A DNA stretch of 64,000 bases from Phytohabitans aurantiacus (GCF_027923225.1 NZ_BSDI01000063.1:1-64000); one strand, 5' to 3'. Counted from the stretch's first letter, positions 34,396 to 42,835 are shown. Notes: a model not told the origin generated them from the letters alone. Program-made: numbers and translations.

Positions 34396-35612
34396 CCGGG
34401 CTGGTCCGGCCCAGCAGCACCCGCCAGGCCACCGAGCCGGTGCGGCAGGAGGGGCTGCGAAGCATCAACCTCGAGCTGGTGTTCCGGCACATCCTGGCCG
34501 CGCCGGTGCCCATCTCGCGCACCGAGCTGGCCGCAGGCACCGGCCTGACCCGCCCCACGATCAGCCGCATCGTCGACGAACTGCTCGCCGGCAAGCTCAT
34601 CACCGAGTCCGGCCTCACCCACGACGGCCGCGCCGGGCGCCCGCGCGTCGGTCTGTCCATCTCGGACGAAGGACCGGCCGGCCTGGGGCTCGACATCCGC
34701 TCCGACGGCCTCGCGGCCTGCGTCGTCGACCTCACGGGTACCGTGCGGCACCTGGCTTTCGCACCGTCCACATACGACGATCGGGGCGCGCCGGCGGTGC
34801 TCGCCGAGCTGGCGCGCATGGCCGGCACCGCCATCGAGGCCACCGCCGCCGAAGACCTGACCGTCGTCACCGCCACCCTTGCCGTGCCCGGCCCGGTCGA
34901 CGCCGGCATGGTGCGCTCCGCGCCCGCCCTCGGCTGGCGCAACGTCGACGCGGGCGCGCTGCTGCGCGGCGCCACCCGGCACCTCGACCTGCCCATCACC
35001 GTCGACAACGAGGCGAACCTCGCCGCACTCGGCGAGCTGTACGCCAGCGACAACACGCTGAGCGGCTTCGTGTACGTCTCGGGCGGGCTCGGCATCGGCG
35101 CCGGCATCGTCCTAGATGGACAGTTACTGCGCGGCGTGCGAGGCTGGAGCGGCGAGCTCGGGCACGTCACCGTGTACCCAGACGGCAAGCCCTGCCCGTG
35201 CGGCTCGCGCGGCTGCCTCCAGACATACGCGAGCCTGCCGGCCATCCTCAGCGACGACCCCGTCCCCCCGCACAGCACCCCCGACGCGGCCGTGACCACC
35301 CGCGCCGACGCCGGCGACCCGGCCACGCTCGCCGCCCTCGACACCGCCGGCACCGCCCTGGGCATCGCGCTCTCCGACGCGATCAACATCCTGGACATCG
35401 ACACGGTGCTGCTGGGCGGCGCGTTCTCGCTCCTGTCGTCGTGGCTGACCGCGACCGTCCGCACCGAGCTCAACCAGCGCGTCCTGACGGCCGCGTGGGC
35501 CCCGTTGACCGTCCGGCCGGCGCAGCTGGGCCCGGACGCGGCGGTGATCGGCGCCGCCCTGACCGCCATCGACCAAATCCGCCAACACCCCACAACCTGG
35601 CTAGCTCGCTAA
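34392..35612 (+). CDS. ROK-family transcriptional regulator
   Basis: 406 aa, GTG overlapping the upstream stop. N-terminal winged HTH (ISRTELAAGTGLTRPTISRI), then an ROK sugar-kinase-like domain with the zinc motif CPCGSRGCLQ and the preceding GELGHVTVYPDG His. The phosphate-binding loop (SGGLGIGAGIVLDG) is present. In a terminal operon position it is the natural xylose or xylo-oligosaccharide-responsive repressor of the operon (XylR-like). It could bind the repeat overlapping the promoter at 26641-26672. Confidence 0.9.
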   Translation: MTGLVRPSSTRQATEPVRQEGLRSINLELVFRHILAAPVPISRTELAAGTGLTRPTISRIVDELLAGKLITESGLTHDGRAGRPRVGLSISDEGPAGLGLDIRSDGLAACVVDLTGTVRHLAFAPSTYDDRGAPAVLAELARMAGTAIEATAAEDLTVVTATLAVPGPVDAGMVRSAPALGWRNVDAGALLRGATRHLDLPITVDNEANLAALGELYASDNTLSGFVYVSGGLGIGAGIVLDGQLLRGVRGWSGELGHVTVYPDGKPCPCGSRGCLQTYASLPAILSDDPVPPHSTPDAAVTTRADAGDPATLAALDTAGTALGIALSDAINILDIDTVLLGGAFSLLSSWLTATVRTELNQRVLTAAWAPLTVRPAQLGPDAAVIGAALTAIDQIRQHPTTWLAR

Positions 35613-35657
35613 CCCCGCCGCACTGCCCACGCCGCGCGCCGCGCGCGCCGCTCTGGC

Positions 35658-35741
35658 CGCCGATCAAGGGCGAATGCACGTGCTTTGATCGCGAAAGCGC
35701 GTGTATTCGGCCTTGATCGATGCGATTGCCCTTGATCGGCG
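35658..35741. repeat. Element Q, locus C copy 1 (84 bp)
   Basis: 84 bp with perfect 14-bp terminal inverted repeats CGCCGATCAAGGGC/GCCCTTGATCGGCG. The orientation is opposite to loci A, B and D. The loop is ctttgatcgcgaaag. Bases 1-60 match the reverse complement of the Q at 42995-43078 except at one position. Confidence 0.9.
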
Positions 35742-35830
35742 TGCCGGGCCGCGCTGGTCGCGCGCGGCGGCCCTGCGTCGCTTGGCCGGGCGCCGGTCGC
35801 GCTGGGCCGCGCCCGCGGCCGCCCCTCCTT

Positions 35831-35914
35831 CGCCGATCAAGGGCGAACGCACGCGGTTGGATCTCTTTTCCGCGTGCCTTTGCCCTTGATCCACGCGGAT
35901 GCCCTTGATCGGCG
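35831..35914. repeat. Element Q, locus C copy 2 (84 bp)
   Basis: 84 bp with the same 14-bp terminal inverted repeats. The loop ggttggatctctttt is the complement of the aaaagagatc loop at loci A and B. Its last 24 bp (from CCACGCGGAT) are identical to the reverse complement of the corresponding end of the Q at 42995-43078. Confidence 0.9.
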
Positions 35915-36110
35915 AGCACCACGGCGGCTCGCCGCCGCCCGCCGCCACGGCCCGCGCCGCCACGGCCCGCGGCGCCGCAGACGCGGCCGGCGCGGACCCG
36001 GCACCCACGACGCAGCGGACGCGGCACCCACGACGCGGCGGCCGCGGCACCCACGCTCGACGGCGACCGCAGCCACGACGCAGCGACGGCCGCGGGCGAA
36101 CCACACGGCC

Positions 36111-36290
36111 TTGAGCTGCCGCGACGGCCGTCGTGCGCTATGCCGTTGCTCCCGCGGCCTCACCGGCCGCATTCCCACGGCCCACCCCCGGCCGCGGGTA
36201 CGATGCGGCGTCCCGCGGCGTGGTTGGGGACCGCGGAGGGTGAGGCCGCGGGAGCAACGGTCTCGCCCGCGACGAGCGTCGCGGTAGCCC
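36111..36290. repeat. Element P, locus C (180-bp palindrome)
   Basis: The outer arms TTGAGCTGCCGCGACGGCCG and ...GTCGCGGTAGCCC, the core TGCTCCCGCGGCCTCACC/GGTGAGGCCGCGGGAGCA and a GC-rich centre make a long imperfect hairpin. It is nearly identical to 42651-42835 in inverted orientation. Confidence 0.88.
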
Positions 36291-36367
36291 GTATCTCGAT
36301 CTCTTACGAGCGACCCACCCGTGGCCGCCCGTGCGAGCGTGTGGATCGGTAGGGAGGTGTCCAGCGG

Positions 36368-36898
36368 TTGAGTCCAGAAGAGTCGTTCCGGGCCTATGTC
36401 GGCGGTCGCATCGCCGCGCTCTCGCGGGTTGCTTACCTGCTGACCGGTGACCGGCACAGTGCTGAGGACCTGGTGCAGATGACGCTCGTGCGGGTCGCGC
36501 GGCACTGGGAGCGGGTTATCAAGAACGGTGACCCCGACGGATACGTGCATCGGACCATGTACAGCCAGCATGTCTCGCTGTGGCGCAGCCGCCGGCGCGA
36601 CGCGCGACCGGTGGCGGACTCGCCCGACCGGGCCGGTCCCGACAGCACCGCCGGTGTGGCCGACGCGCTGGTCGTCAGGCAGGCTCTCGCCAGGCTCACG
36701 CCGAAGCAGCGTGCCGTGCTGGTGCTGCGGTTCTTCGAGGATCGCACCGAGGTCGAGGCGGCCGCCGTGCTGGGCTGCTCGGTCTCCACGGTGAAGAGCA
36801 CGACCCGCGACGCGCTGGCCCGGCTCCGCGCGCTCGCCCCCGAACTGGCCGACCTCGTGGGTGTCGGCGTGCTGCCCAACGAGGGAGGTGGCCGATGA
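36368..36898 (+). CDS. SigE-family (SigE70-type) RNA polymerase sigma factor
   Basis: 176 aa; TTG start after GGGAGGTG. Region 2 includes YLLTGDRHSAEDLVQMTLVR and WERVIKNGDPDGYVHRTMYS. Region 4 includes LTPKQRAVLVLRFFEDRTEV and the HTH VEAAAVLGCSVSTVKSTTRD. This is the SigE-family branch of ECF sigma factors (TIGR02983 type) common in actinobacteria. The next gene overlaps it by 4 bp and encodes a membrane protein, the usual place for an anti-sigma regulator. Confidence 0.92.
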   Translation: MSPEESFRAYVGGRIAALSRVAYLLTGDRHSAEDLVQMTLVRVARHWERVIKNGDPDGYVHRTMYSQHVSLWRSRRRDARPVADSPDRAGPDSTAGVADALVVRQALARLTPKQRAVLVLRFFEDRTEVEAAAVLGCSVSTVKSTTRDALARLRALAPELADLVGVGVLPNEGGGR

Positions 36899-38337
36899 CC
36901 GCGCGGCTGGAGCGAGCACTGGCTGAACTGGCGGAGCAGATGCCACCGGCGCCGGCCCGGGACGACCTGTGGCGGCGCGGGCGGCGGCAGCGGCGCCGGG
37001 ACCGGCTCGCGGTCGCGGCCGGCGTCGCGGTGGCCGCTGTGGCTGTGCTGTTCGCGGTGCCCGGCCTGCTGGCGCGGCCGGCGCCGATGGAGGTCGGCGG
37101 CGGCACCGACGCGGTGCCGTCGACCGTGTACCTGCCGTGGATGTGGCAGGCGACGGTGCGGCAGGACCCGCGCGGTCCCGCCTCCATGCTGGTGAGCGGG
37201 GACAGCATCGGGTTGCGGGGGCCGGATCCCGTCGACCACGAGGGCAAGATCGCGGTGATCGGGCGCGACGGCTCGTACCGGATGCTGCTGTCCGGCGGCT
37301 CCGAGCGGGTCGCGGGCGAAGGCTCGATCCTCTCGCCGGACGGCCGGTACGTCGCCCAGGATCACCTGTCCGGCGAGCGCGACGGGTATGTCCTGGTCAC
37401 GGACCTGACCAACGGCAAGACCAAGCGGTACGAGGGCCCGGCCGGCGCTGAGTGCTGCGCGATACCGGTGGCGTGGCGGCCCGACGGTGGCGCGCTGGTG
37501 CTCGCGGAGCTGTACCGGGTCGACTCCGACCGGGCCGACCCGGTCTCCGGCATCTACCTCCAGCCCGGCCGCCTGGTGCAGCTCGACCTGAAGACCGGCG
37601 CGACGCGGCCGCTGCTCCCGTTCGACAATTTCAGCAACGTGCGGACGGCGTCGCTGGCGGCGTACTCCCCCGACGGGAGCCGGATCGCGGTGGCCGTCGA
37701 CCAGCGGTTGCGCCTGCTGGACGCCGCCACGGGCGGGACACTGTGGACGGCGGAGCTGGGAGAGCGCCGCTACCTCGCCGGTCCCGGCGCGTTCACCGCG
37801 GACGGCCGGCGGATCGCGACGGTGTCCCTCGACGGCTGCCTGAACGACTGCGACACGGCGCGGCTCGCGTCACGGCAGTGGCGGGTCGGCTATCTGGACG
37901 CCGGCAGCGGCGCCGACACCACCGGACCGGCGATGCCGCCCGTGACCGCGATGGCGGTACGGGCGCTGGGCTGGCGCCAGGGCACCGACCTGGTCGCCGT
38001 CGCCTACGGGCCGGAGGAACGCGTGCGCAAGGAGGCCGCGAGCGGCTGGAACGACACCGGCTTCTGGGAGGTCGGCGACGCCTCGCTGGTGGCGCTGCGG
38101 CCGGACGATACGGTGGAGACGCTGATCGATCCGCCGGACGCCGTGCTGTCGATGGACGTGGCGCGGGACCTGCTGGAGGCCGGGCGCTTCGGTGGCGAGG
38201 CGAAGGAACCGGACATCTTCCCGGCGCGCCGGATCATCATCGTGCCGGTCGCCGTCTACAGCTCGCCCGTGCTGATCGTGGTCGGCGGCGCGCTGATCGG
38301 GTGGTGGGGCTGGCGCCGCCGGCACGGGCGGCGCTAA
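36895..38337 (+). CDS. Membrane-anchored WD40/TolB-like beta-propeller protein, putative anti-sigma partner
   Basis: 480 aa from the ATG at 36895 (ATGA overlap with the sigma gene). A short cytoplasmic N-terminus (MTARLERALAELAEQMPPAP, 38 residues) is followed by a membrane helix (RLAVAAGVAVAAVAVLFAV). An outside beta-propeller with repeats such as SILSPDGRYVAQDH and AAYSPDGSRIAVAVDQ follows, and then a second helix near the C-terminus (VLIVVGGALIGWWGW) with a basic tail. The N-terminal segment would be the sigma-binding part. No zinc-binding anti-sigma motif is present. Role inferred from the overlap. Confidence 0.8.
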   Translation: MTARLERALAELAEQMPPAPARDDLWRRGRRQRRRDRLAVAAGVAVAAVAVLFAVPGLLARPAPMEVGGGTDAVPSTVYLPWMWQATVRQDPRGPASMLVSGDSIGLRGPDPVDHEGKIAVIGRDGSYRMLLSGGSERVAGEGSILSPDGRYVAQDHLSGERDGYVLVTDLTNGKTKRYEGPAGAECCAIPVAWRPDGGALVLAELYRVDSDRADPVSGIYLQPGRLVQLDLKTGATRPLLPFDNFSNVRTASLAAYSPDGSRIAVAVDQRLRLLDAATGGTLWTAELGERRYLAGPGAFTADGRRIATVSLDGCLNDCDTARLASRQWRVGYLDAGSGADTTGPAMPPVTAMAVRALGWRQGTDLVAVAYGPEERVRKEAASGWNDTGFWEVGDASLVALRPDDTVETLIDPPDAVLSMDVARDLLEAGRFGGEAKEPDIFPARRIIIVPVAVYSSPVLIVVGGALIGWWGWRRRHGRR

Positions 38338-38341
38338 CCGG

Positions 38342-38905
38342 TCAGGTGTACGACGCTGTGTCGACGATGATGTCGGCGCGTTCGCGGGTGCCGTCGGCGG
38401 CGAAGAACTCGTCTTCCTCGGCCATCCACCGCCGCCACAGCTCGTCCTTGCCCGCGAAAGTGGTGTCTCTGGCCATGCCGCGCGCGAGCCGCAGCTCCGC
38501 CGGCGCGTCGACCCAGACGGCGTAGGCGATGCGGCCGATGGTGTCGCGGCGCGTGCAGGTGACGCCTTCGAGGATGACCGTCGGCGCCCACGGCTGGGTC
38601 TTCCACTCGCCGAGCGACGAGCCGTACCAGTCGCTCCAGTCTCTGGCCTGGAACCGCGCGTCGCGGCCGGCCAGCAGCGGCCCCAGCACCTGCTCTTCGA
38701 ACCGCGGCCACCAGCCGGCGAAGCAGTCCCACGAGACGAAGTCGTCGATCTCGATGACCGGAGCGTCCAGTATGGACGCCAAGCGCGCCGCCAGGTGGCT
38801 CTTGCCGGAACCGCTCGGGCCGTCGACCCCGACGATCCGGATGCCGCCAACCGGCTCGCGTGCGCGAACCGCGGCTGCGATCTCCACCGCGACATCTCCG
38901 GTCAT
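38342..38905 (-). CDS. Uridine-kinase-like P-loop nucleoside/nucleotide kinase
   Basis: 187 aa from the ATG at 38905; the longer open frame overlaps the YciI gene. Walker A is GVDGPSGSGKSHLAARLA, followed by VIEIDDFVSWDCFAG (the uridine-kinase D-D-F/Y motif) and the lid-like RGMARDTTFAGKDELWRRW. It probably phosphorylates a nucleoside or similar small molecule. It ends 4 bp from the convergent membrane-protein gene. Confidence 0.85.
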   Translation of the reverse strand: MTGDVAVEIAAAVRAREPVGGIRIVGVDGPSGSGKSHLAARLASILDAPVIEIDDFVSWDCFAGWWPRFEEQVLGPLLAGRDARFQARDWSDWYGSSLGEWKTQPWAPTVILEGVTCTRRDTIGRIAYAVWVDAPAELRLARGMARDTTFAGKDELWRRWMAEEDEFFAADGTRERADIIVDTASYT

Positions 38906-38910
38906 GTGGT

Positions 38911-39213
38911 TCAGGCTCCCACCGCGACGCCCATCGGGCGGACGGTCACGCCGACGATGAGGTTCGCGGCCGCGTACGGGTCGTCGAGCAGCATCCGCCG
39001 TACCGCGAGGATGTCTTCGCCGCGGACGATGAGGACCGCGCTGTCGACCGGGTCGAGCGTCGCGCCGGCCAGGATCAGCCGGCCGGCCTCGGCCCGCTCC
39101 TTGAGCCACGCGATGTGCGCCGGGCGGCTCTCGGTGCGCCGCTGCTCCATGTCGGGCACGTACTGGTAGATCACGAGGAACGTCGGCAAGGTCTCGGCCA
39201 TACCGCCGATCAT
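38911..39213 (-). CDS. YciI-family protein
   Basis: 100 aa (or 96 from the ATG at 39201). A ferredoxin-like YCII fold: FLVIYQYVPDMEQRRTESRP, HIAWLKERAEAGRLILAGAT with the conserved His, and DPYAAANLIVGVTVRP (the D-P-Y/F-x-x-A motif). The family includes muconolactone-isomerase-like enzymes and small binding proteins; function is unassigned. It lies 5 bp upstream of the kinase gene on the same strand. Confidence 0.85.
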   Translation of the reverse strand: MIGGMAETLPTFLVIYQYVPDMEQRRTESRPAHIAWLKERAEAGRLILAGATLDPVDSAVLIVRGEDILAVRRMLLDDPYAAANLIVGVTVRPMGVAVGA

Positions 39214-39231
39214 GCCGTACCGCCGGCGGGT

Positions 39232-39263
39232 GTGGCGCGGCGGCCAGCCGGCCGCCGCGCCAC
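39232..39263. terminator. Strong hairpin terminator, 14-bp stem
   Basis: GTGGCGCGGCGGCC (39232-39245) pairs perfectly with GGCCGCCGCGCCAC (39250-39263) around a 4-nt loop. It lies 19 bp beyond the stop of the minus-strand xylanase gene and upstream of the YciI gene, insulating the two. Confidence 0.75.
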
Positions 39264-39282
39264 GGTGCCCTCGATCACGCCG

Positions 39283-40275
39283 TCAACTTGTCCCGCAGGT
39301 CGCGGTGGGTGTGGTGTTGTTCCCGTTCTTGTAGAGCGTGATGCCGAAGTTGTTGCCGTTGCCGTTCGGCCGCGCGGTGAGCGTGCCGCTGGTGCCGCTG
39401 ATCGAGGCGTTCCAGCTGCTCTGCAGGCTCTGGCCGCCCTGCGTGGCGATCCGGACGACCCAGTTGTTGGTGCCGCTGACCGAGAGGTTCACGTTGAAGC
39501 GGTCGGTCCACTCCTGGCCGCGGCTGACGCTGACCGTGCAACTGCCGCCGCCCGGGTTCCCGGTCGTGGGGTTGGTGCCACCGCCGCCGACGGTGATGTT
39601 GGAGCTGCCGCTGCTCTGGAAGCCCTCGGTCGCCATGATCTGGTAGTCGTGGTTGCCGAGGTTCATGCCCCTGCTGGCCCAGGCGTCGAAGTGGGTGCCG
39701 GCCGTGATCGTGCCGCCGACACGCTTCGACTGCCGCACGCTCCAGTACTGGTAGAAGGTCCGCGTGCCCTCGATGGAGGGCTGGTTGACCCGCTGCGTGC
39801 GGTAGATGTCGTACGTGCCGCCGTCGCTGGTGACCGTGCCCATGTGGCCCGAGCCCGGTGGCCGCCAGCTTCCCCAGCTGTCGACGATGTAGTACTCGAT
39901 CAGCGGGTTCCTCGTCCACCCGTAGAGGGTCAGGTAGGAGTTGCCGTTCGGGTTGAACGTGCCGGAGTACGACACCGTCCGGCGGGCACCCGGGTTCCAA
40001 CCCTTGCCGGCGACGAAGTTGTTGATGTTGCTCCACTGGACGTCGTACTGGCCGCCGTTACCCATGTTCATGGTGACGTTGCCGCTGTCTTTCCAGAACG
40101 AGTAGAAGTAGCCGTTGTGCGTGCCCGTGGAGTTGCTGGTCACCGTCTGGGCGTGCGCGGTACCGGTCATGACCATCCCGGCGGTCGCCACCAGCGCCGC
40201 GACACAGGCGCCGCCGATGAGCATCCTGGTGCGACCGCGCCGGCGACCCCCAGGGCGGTCGGGAGCGTCGTTCAT
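39283..40275 (-). CDS. Secreted GH11 endo-1,4-beta-xylanase with C-terminal CBM2-like domain
   Basis: 330 aa from the ATG at 40275 (GAGAGGAA about 10 nt upstream). The signal peptide has a long basic n-region (MNDAPDRPGGRRRGRTRM) and a hydrophobic core ending TGTAHAQ (cleavage about residue 43). The GH11 catalytic domain (about 45-235) has the nucleophile Glu in PLIEYYIVDSWG and the acid/base Glu in YQIMATEGFQSSG. A Gly/Thr-rich linker leads to a Cys-bounded CBM2-like module (about 245-330, CTVSVSRGQEWTDRFNVNLS...). It degrades xylan outside the cell, supplying substrate for the GH43 operon. Confidence 0.93.
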   Translation of the reverse strand: MNDAPDRPGGRRRGRTRMLIGGACVAALVATAGMVMTGTAHAQTVTSNSTGTHNGYFYSFWKDSGNVTMNMGNGGQYDVQWSNINNFVAGKGWNPGARRTVSYSGTFNPNGNSYLTLYGWTRNPLIEYYIVDSWGSWRPPGSGHMGTVTSDGGTYDIYRTQRVNQPSIEGTRTFYQYWSVRQSKRVGGTITAGTHFDAWASRGMNLGNHDYQIMATEGFQSSGSSNITVGGGGTNPTTGNPGGGSCTVSVSRGQEWTDRFNVNLSVSGTNNWVVRIATQGGQSLQSSWNASISGTSGTLTARPNGNGNNFGITLYKNGNNTTPTATCGTS

Positions 40276-40330
40276 CTGCGCGTTCCTCTCGTGAGCCGAT
40301 CGAAACCAATTGATGTTCGCCGATGGCACA

Positions 40331-40383
40331 GTATTGATTTGATCTGTCCAGGTTGTCAACGGTTTCCGGAAGGGTTTCGGAAG
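40331..40383 (-). promoter_or_regulatory. Probable xylanase promoter and tandem GGTTTC(C)GGAAG repeats
   Basis: On the minus strand TTGACA (40359-40354) is followed 17 bp later by CAATAC (40336-40331), or 20 bp later by TACTGT (40333-40328). Upstream, GGTTTCCGGAAG (40361-40372) and GGTTTCGGAAG (40373-40383) are adjacent near-direct repeats that could bind a xylan-responsive regulator. The exact -10 is uncertain. Confidence 0.5.
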
Positions 40384-40477
40384 TAAGATGCGAATCTTCC
40401 GGAGCGGAGGAGTGGCCGGCCCGTGGCCGGGATGTCACACTTCGGGCAGGTGCGAGCCGTCACGATGAGGTGAGACG

Positions 40478-41914
40478 ATGCCGCTGCCCGACAACGGTCT
40501 GCGTCCAGCGACCGAGACCTTCGAGTACGCCGGTTGCCGGATCGGCGTGGTCGGCTTCGACGAGATCATGAGTGCCGCCGCCGACCAGCGCGTCGAAATC
40601 CTGCGCGGCGCCGTGCGGCTTTCCGTCTCCACCGGGGCGCGCGACGGTGACCCCGCCTGCCACCTGGACGCGTCGATCCGCCTCGGCCGCGAGCCGCAGC
40701 CGGCCTTCGCCGTGCTCGGGCGGGACCCGATCGGCGTACTGCTGGCGCGGCGGGCGGCCGCCGGTGACGACTGGGCGATCCGGGTCGTCGACGGCGTCGG
40801 TGCCGCGGTTTCCGAGGTGTCACGCTGGATCGGCCGTTCTCCCGCGCCGGCTCGGGAGGAGCAGCCGGTCCGCTCGGTGGTGCGCACCGACGAGGCGACC
40901 GGCCTCCGCGCCACCGTGACGTACCACCGGGTCCCGCCCCGGTTCGCGGGCGGCGGGCCCCTCGTCACGGTGCGCGCGACGGTGCCGGTCGCGCGGATGT
41001 CACCGCGGCACCTCGCCGCGATGCTGGGGGTGGTGCTCGACATCGCCGGACCCGGCACGGAACGCGAGTACGTGCTGTCGCCGTACCCGATGGGCGCGTC
41101 CTCCGCGAGCGCCGCCGAACGCGTGACGCTTGACCACGTCGGCGGCCTTGATCCGGTCGTGGCACAGTTCCGCCAGATCGCGGTGTCGTTCCAGCATCCG
41201 CAGGTCATGGCCCGCTGGGGAGCGCGCCGCCCGCAGGGCATCCTGCTGTACGGGCCGCCGGGCACCGGCAAGACCATGCTCGCCCGCGCGCTGGCCGCCG
41301 AGATCGGCGCGACGTTCCGCGAGATCCGCACGCCCGAGATCCTCGACAAGTGGCTCGGCGGCTCCGAACGCAACATCAAGCGGATCTTCCGCGACGCGCG
41401 CCGCTACCGCGAGCCCACCGTGATGCTCTTCGACGAGTTCGACAGCATCATCAGCTACGCCGGCGCCGGCATGGACGCCGCCAGCCAGGCGATCAACGCC
41501 GTGGCCGGCATCTTCAAGCAGGAGATGAACGACCTCATCGAGGACAATCCCAACGTCATCGTGGTCGCGACCACCAACTTCCCGGAACGCGTCGACGACT
41601 CGCTGATCCGGTCCGGTCGCTTCGACATCAAGCTGGCCATCCCGCGACCCGATCACAGCGGGCGGGCACAGATCATCGCCAAGATGATCCGGCAGCTGAT
41701 GGCGCGGCACGAGATGGGCGGCTTCCGGATGTTCGCCGACGACATCGACGTGGACGGCCTCGCCACCGCCAGCACGGGCATGACCGGCGCGGACATCAAG
41801 GAGGCGCTGCGCCGCGCGCAGCTGGCCAAGGCGATGCAGGAGGCCCGCACCGGAGTCACCGCGACACCGATCAGCCAGCACGACCTGGCCGGCCAGCTCG
41901 CCTCGCTGGCGTGA
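40478..41914 (+). CDS. AAA+ ATPase (Cdc48/FtsH-like AAA domain) with novel N-terminal domain
   Basis: 478 aa. Residues about 1-215 match no fold I recognise. Residues about 220-400 are a classical AAA module: VTLDHVGGLDPVVAQFRQI, Walker A YGPPGTGKTMLARAL, pore-loop region KWLGGSERNIKRIF, Walker B VMLFDEFDSII, sensor-1 ATTN and the second region of homology DDSLIRSGRFD. No protease domain follows. It is thus a Cdc48/SpoVK-like unfoldase or remodeller. The downstream methyltransferase overlaps by 4 bp, implying a shared function. Confidence 0.88.
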   Translation: MPLPDNGLRPATETFEYAGCRIGVVGFDEIMSAAADQRVEILRGAVRLSVSTGARDGDPACHLDASIRLGREPQPAFAVLGRDPIGVLLARRAAAGDDWAIRVVDGVGAAVSEVSRWIGRSPAPAREEQPVRSVVRTDEATGLRATVTYHRVPPRFAGGGPLVTVRATVPVARMSPRHLAAMLGVVLDIAGPGTEREYVLSPYPMGASSASAAERVTLDHVGGLDPVVAQFRQIAVSFQHPQVMARWGARRPQGILLYGPPGTGKTMLARALAAEIGATFREIRTPEILDKWLGGSERNIKRIFRDARRYREPTVMLFDEFDSIISYAGAGMDAASQAINAVAGIFKQEMNDLIEDNPNVIVVATTNFPERVDDSLIRSGRFDIKLAIPRPDHSGRAQIIAKMIRQLMARHEMGGFRMFADDIDVDGLATASTGMTGADIKEALRRAQLAKAMQEARTGVTATPISQHDLAGQLASLA

Positions 41915-42606
41915 GGGTGGTGGGGCGGATCGCGCGCGTCCGGGATGTGCGGCGACGGCTGGCGACGGACGGTCCACCGTGGACGCGGCCGCACGAGCGG
42001 GACTTCGAGACGGTGACGTTGCCCGAGCGCGACTGCGACCTGGTGCGCGACCTGCTGATCGCCGAGGGCGTCGCGACCGTCGTCGAGGTCGGCCTCGCGT
42101 ACGCCAGCTCGGCGCTCGCGATCGGCGAGGCGCTCGTCGCGCTCGATCCGCCCAACCCGCGGCACGTCATCGTCGACCCGTTCCAGGAGACCGCGTACGC
42201 CAACGTGGGCTGGGACCTGATGCGCGACGCGGGACTGCACTCGATCGCCCAACTGCTGGTCGAGCCGTCGTCGATCGCGCTTCCGCGGCTGCTCACCGGC
42301 GGGCTGGTCGCGGACGCGGCGTTCGTCGACGGCAGCCACCGCTTCCACGAGGTCTTCGTCGACCTGTACTTCCTGCGCAAGCTCGTCCGGCCGGGCGGGC
42401 TGGTCATCATGGACGACGTGTGGACGCCCTCGGTGCGCACGGCGGTCCGCTACTACGAGCGAAACCTGGGCTGGACGCCGATTCCGGAAGCGTTCGCCGG
42501 CGGAAGCGTCTGGCTCGTCGACGGCGCGCCGGTGATCCGCTGCGCGGCGTTCCGCCTCCCCGACCGCCTCACCGAGCCCGCCTTCGAGGCCTTCCACCCG
42601 TTCTGA
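41911..42606 (+). CDS. Class I SAM-dependent methyltransferase (Methyltransf_24-like)
   Basis: 231 aa; the GTG at 41911 overlaps the ATPase stop (GTGA). Motif I is VATVVEVGLAYASSALAIGE, motif II is the acidic strand end HVIVDPFQ, and a later AAFVDGSHRFHEVFVDLYFL resembles the D-G-x-H of Methyltransf_24/cephalosporin-hydroxylase-like proteins, followed by GGLVIMDDVW. The substrate is unknown. Operonic with the AAA+ ATPase. Confidence 0.82.
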   Translation: MRVVGRIARVRDVRRRLATDGPPWTRPHERDFETVTLPERDCDLVRDLLIAEGVATVVEVGLAYASSALAIGEALVALDPPNPRHVIVDPFQETAYANVGWDLMRDAGLHSIAQLLVEPSSIALPRLLTGGLVADAAFVDGSHRFHEVFVDLYFLRKLVRPGGLVIMDDVWTPSVRTAVRYYERNLGWTPIPEAFAGGSVWLVDGAPVIRCAAFRLPDRLTEPAFEAFHPF

Positions 42607-42650
42607 TCGCGGGGCGGCATCGAGGCCAACACCCGGAAGATCAAAGGACT

Positions 42651-42835
42651 CCGAGCTACCGCGACGCTCGTCGCGGGCGAGACCGTAGCTCCCGCGGCCT
42701 CACCCTCCGCGGTCCCCAACCACGCCGCGCGGGCGGCCGCATCGTACCCGCGGCCGGGGGTGGGCCGTGGGAACGCGGCCGGTGAGGCCGCGGGAGCAAC
42801 GGCATAGCGCACGACGGCCGTCGCGGCAGCTCAAG
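42651..42835. repeat. Element P, locus D (about 185-bp palindrome)
   Basis: Arms CCGAGCTACCGCGACG... and ...CCGTCGCGGCAGCTCAA, core GCTCCCGCGGCCTCACC/GGTGAGGCCGCGGGAGC. In inverted orientation it differs from locus C P (36111-36290) at only a small number of positions. Confidence 0.88.

Larger units (their letters stand above)
35613..36367. other. 755-bp intergenic region holding repeat locus C
   Basis: No credible gene. It contains two complete Q elements (35658-35741, 35831-35914) and one P palindrome (36111-36290). From about 35615 to 36290 it is near-identical, in inverted orientation, to 42651-43132 apart from one extra Q plus spacer. A promoter for the sigma-factor gene should lie in 36291-36367 but no clear consensus was seen. 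Confidence 0.75.
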
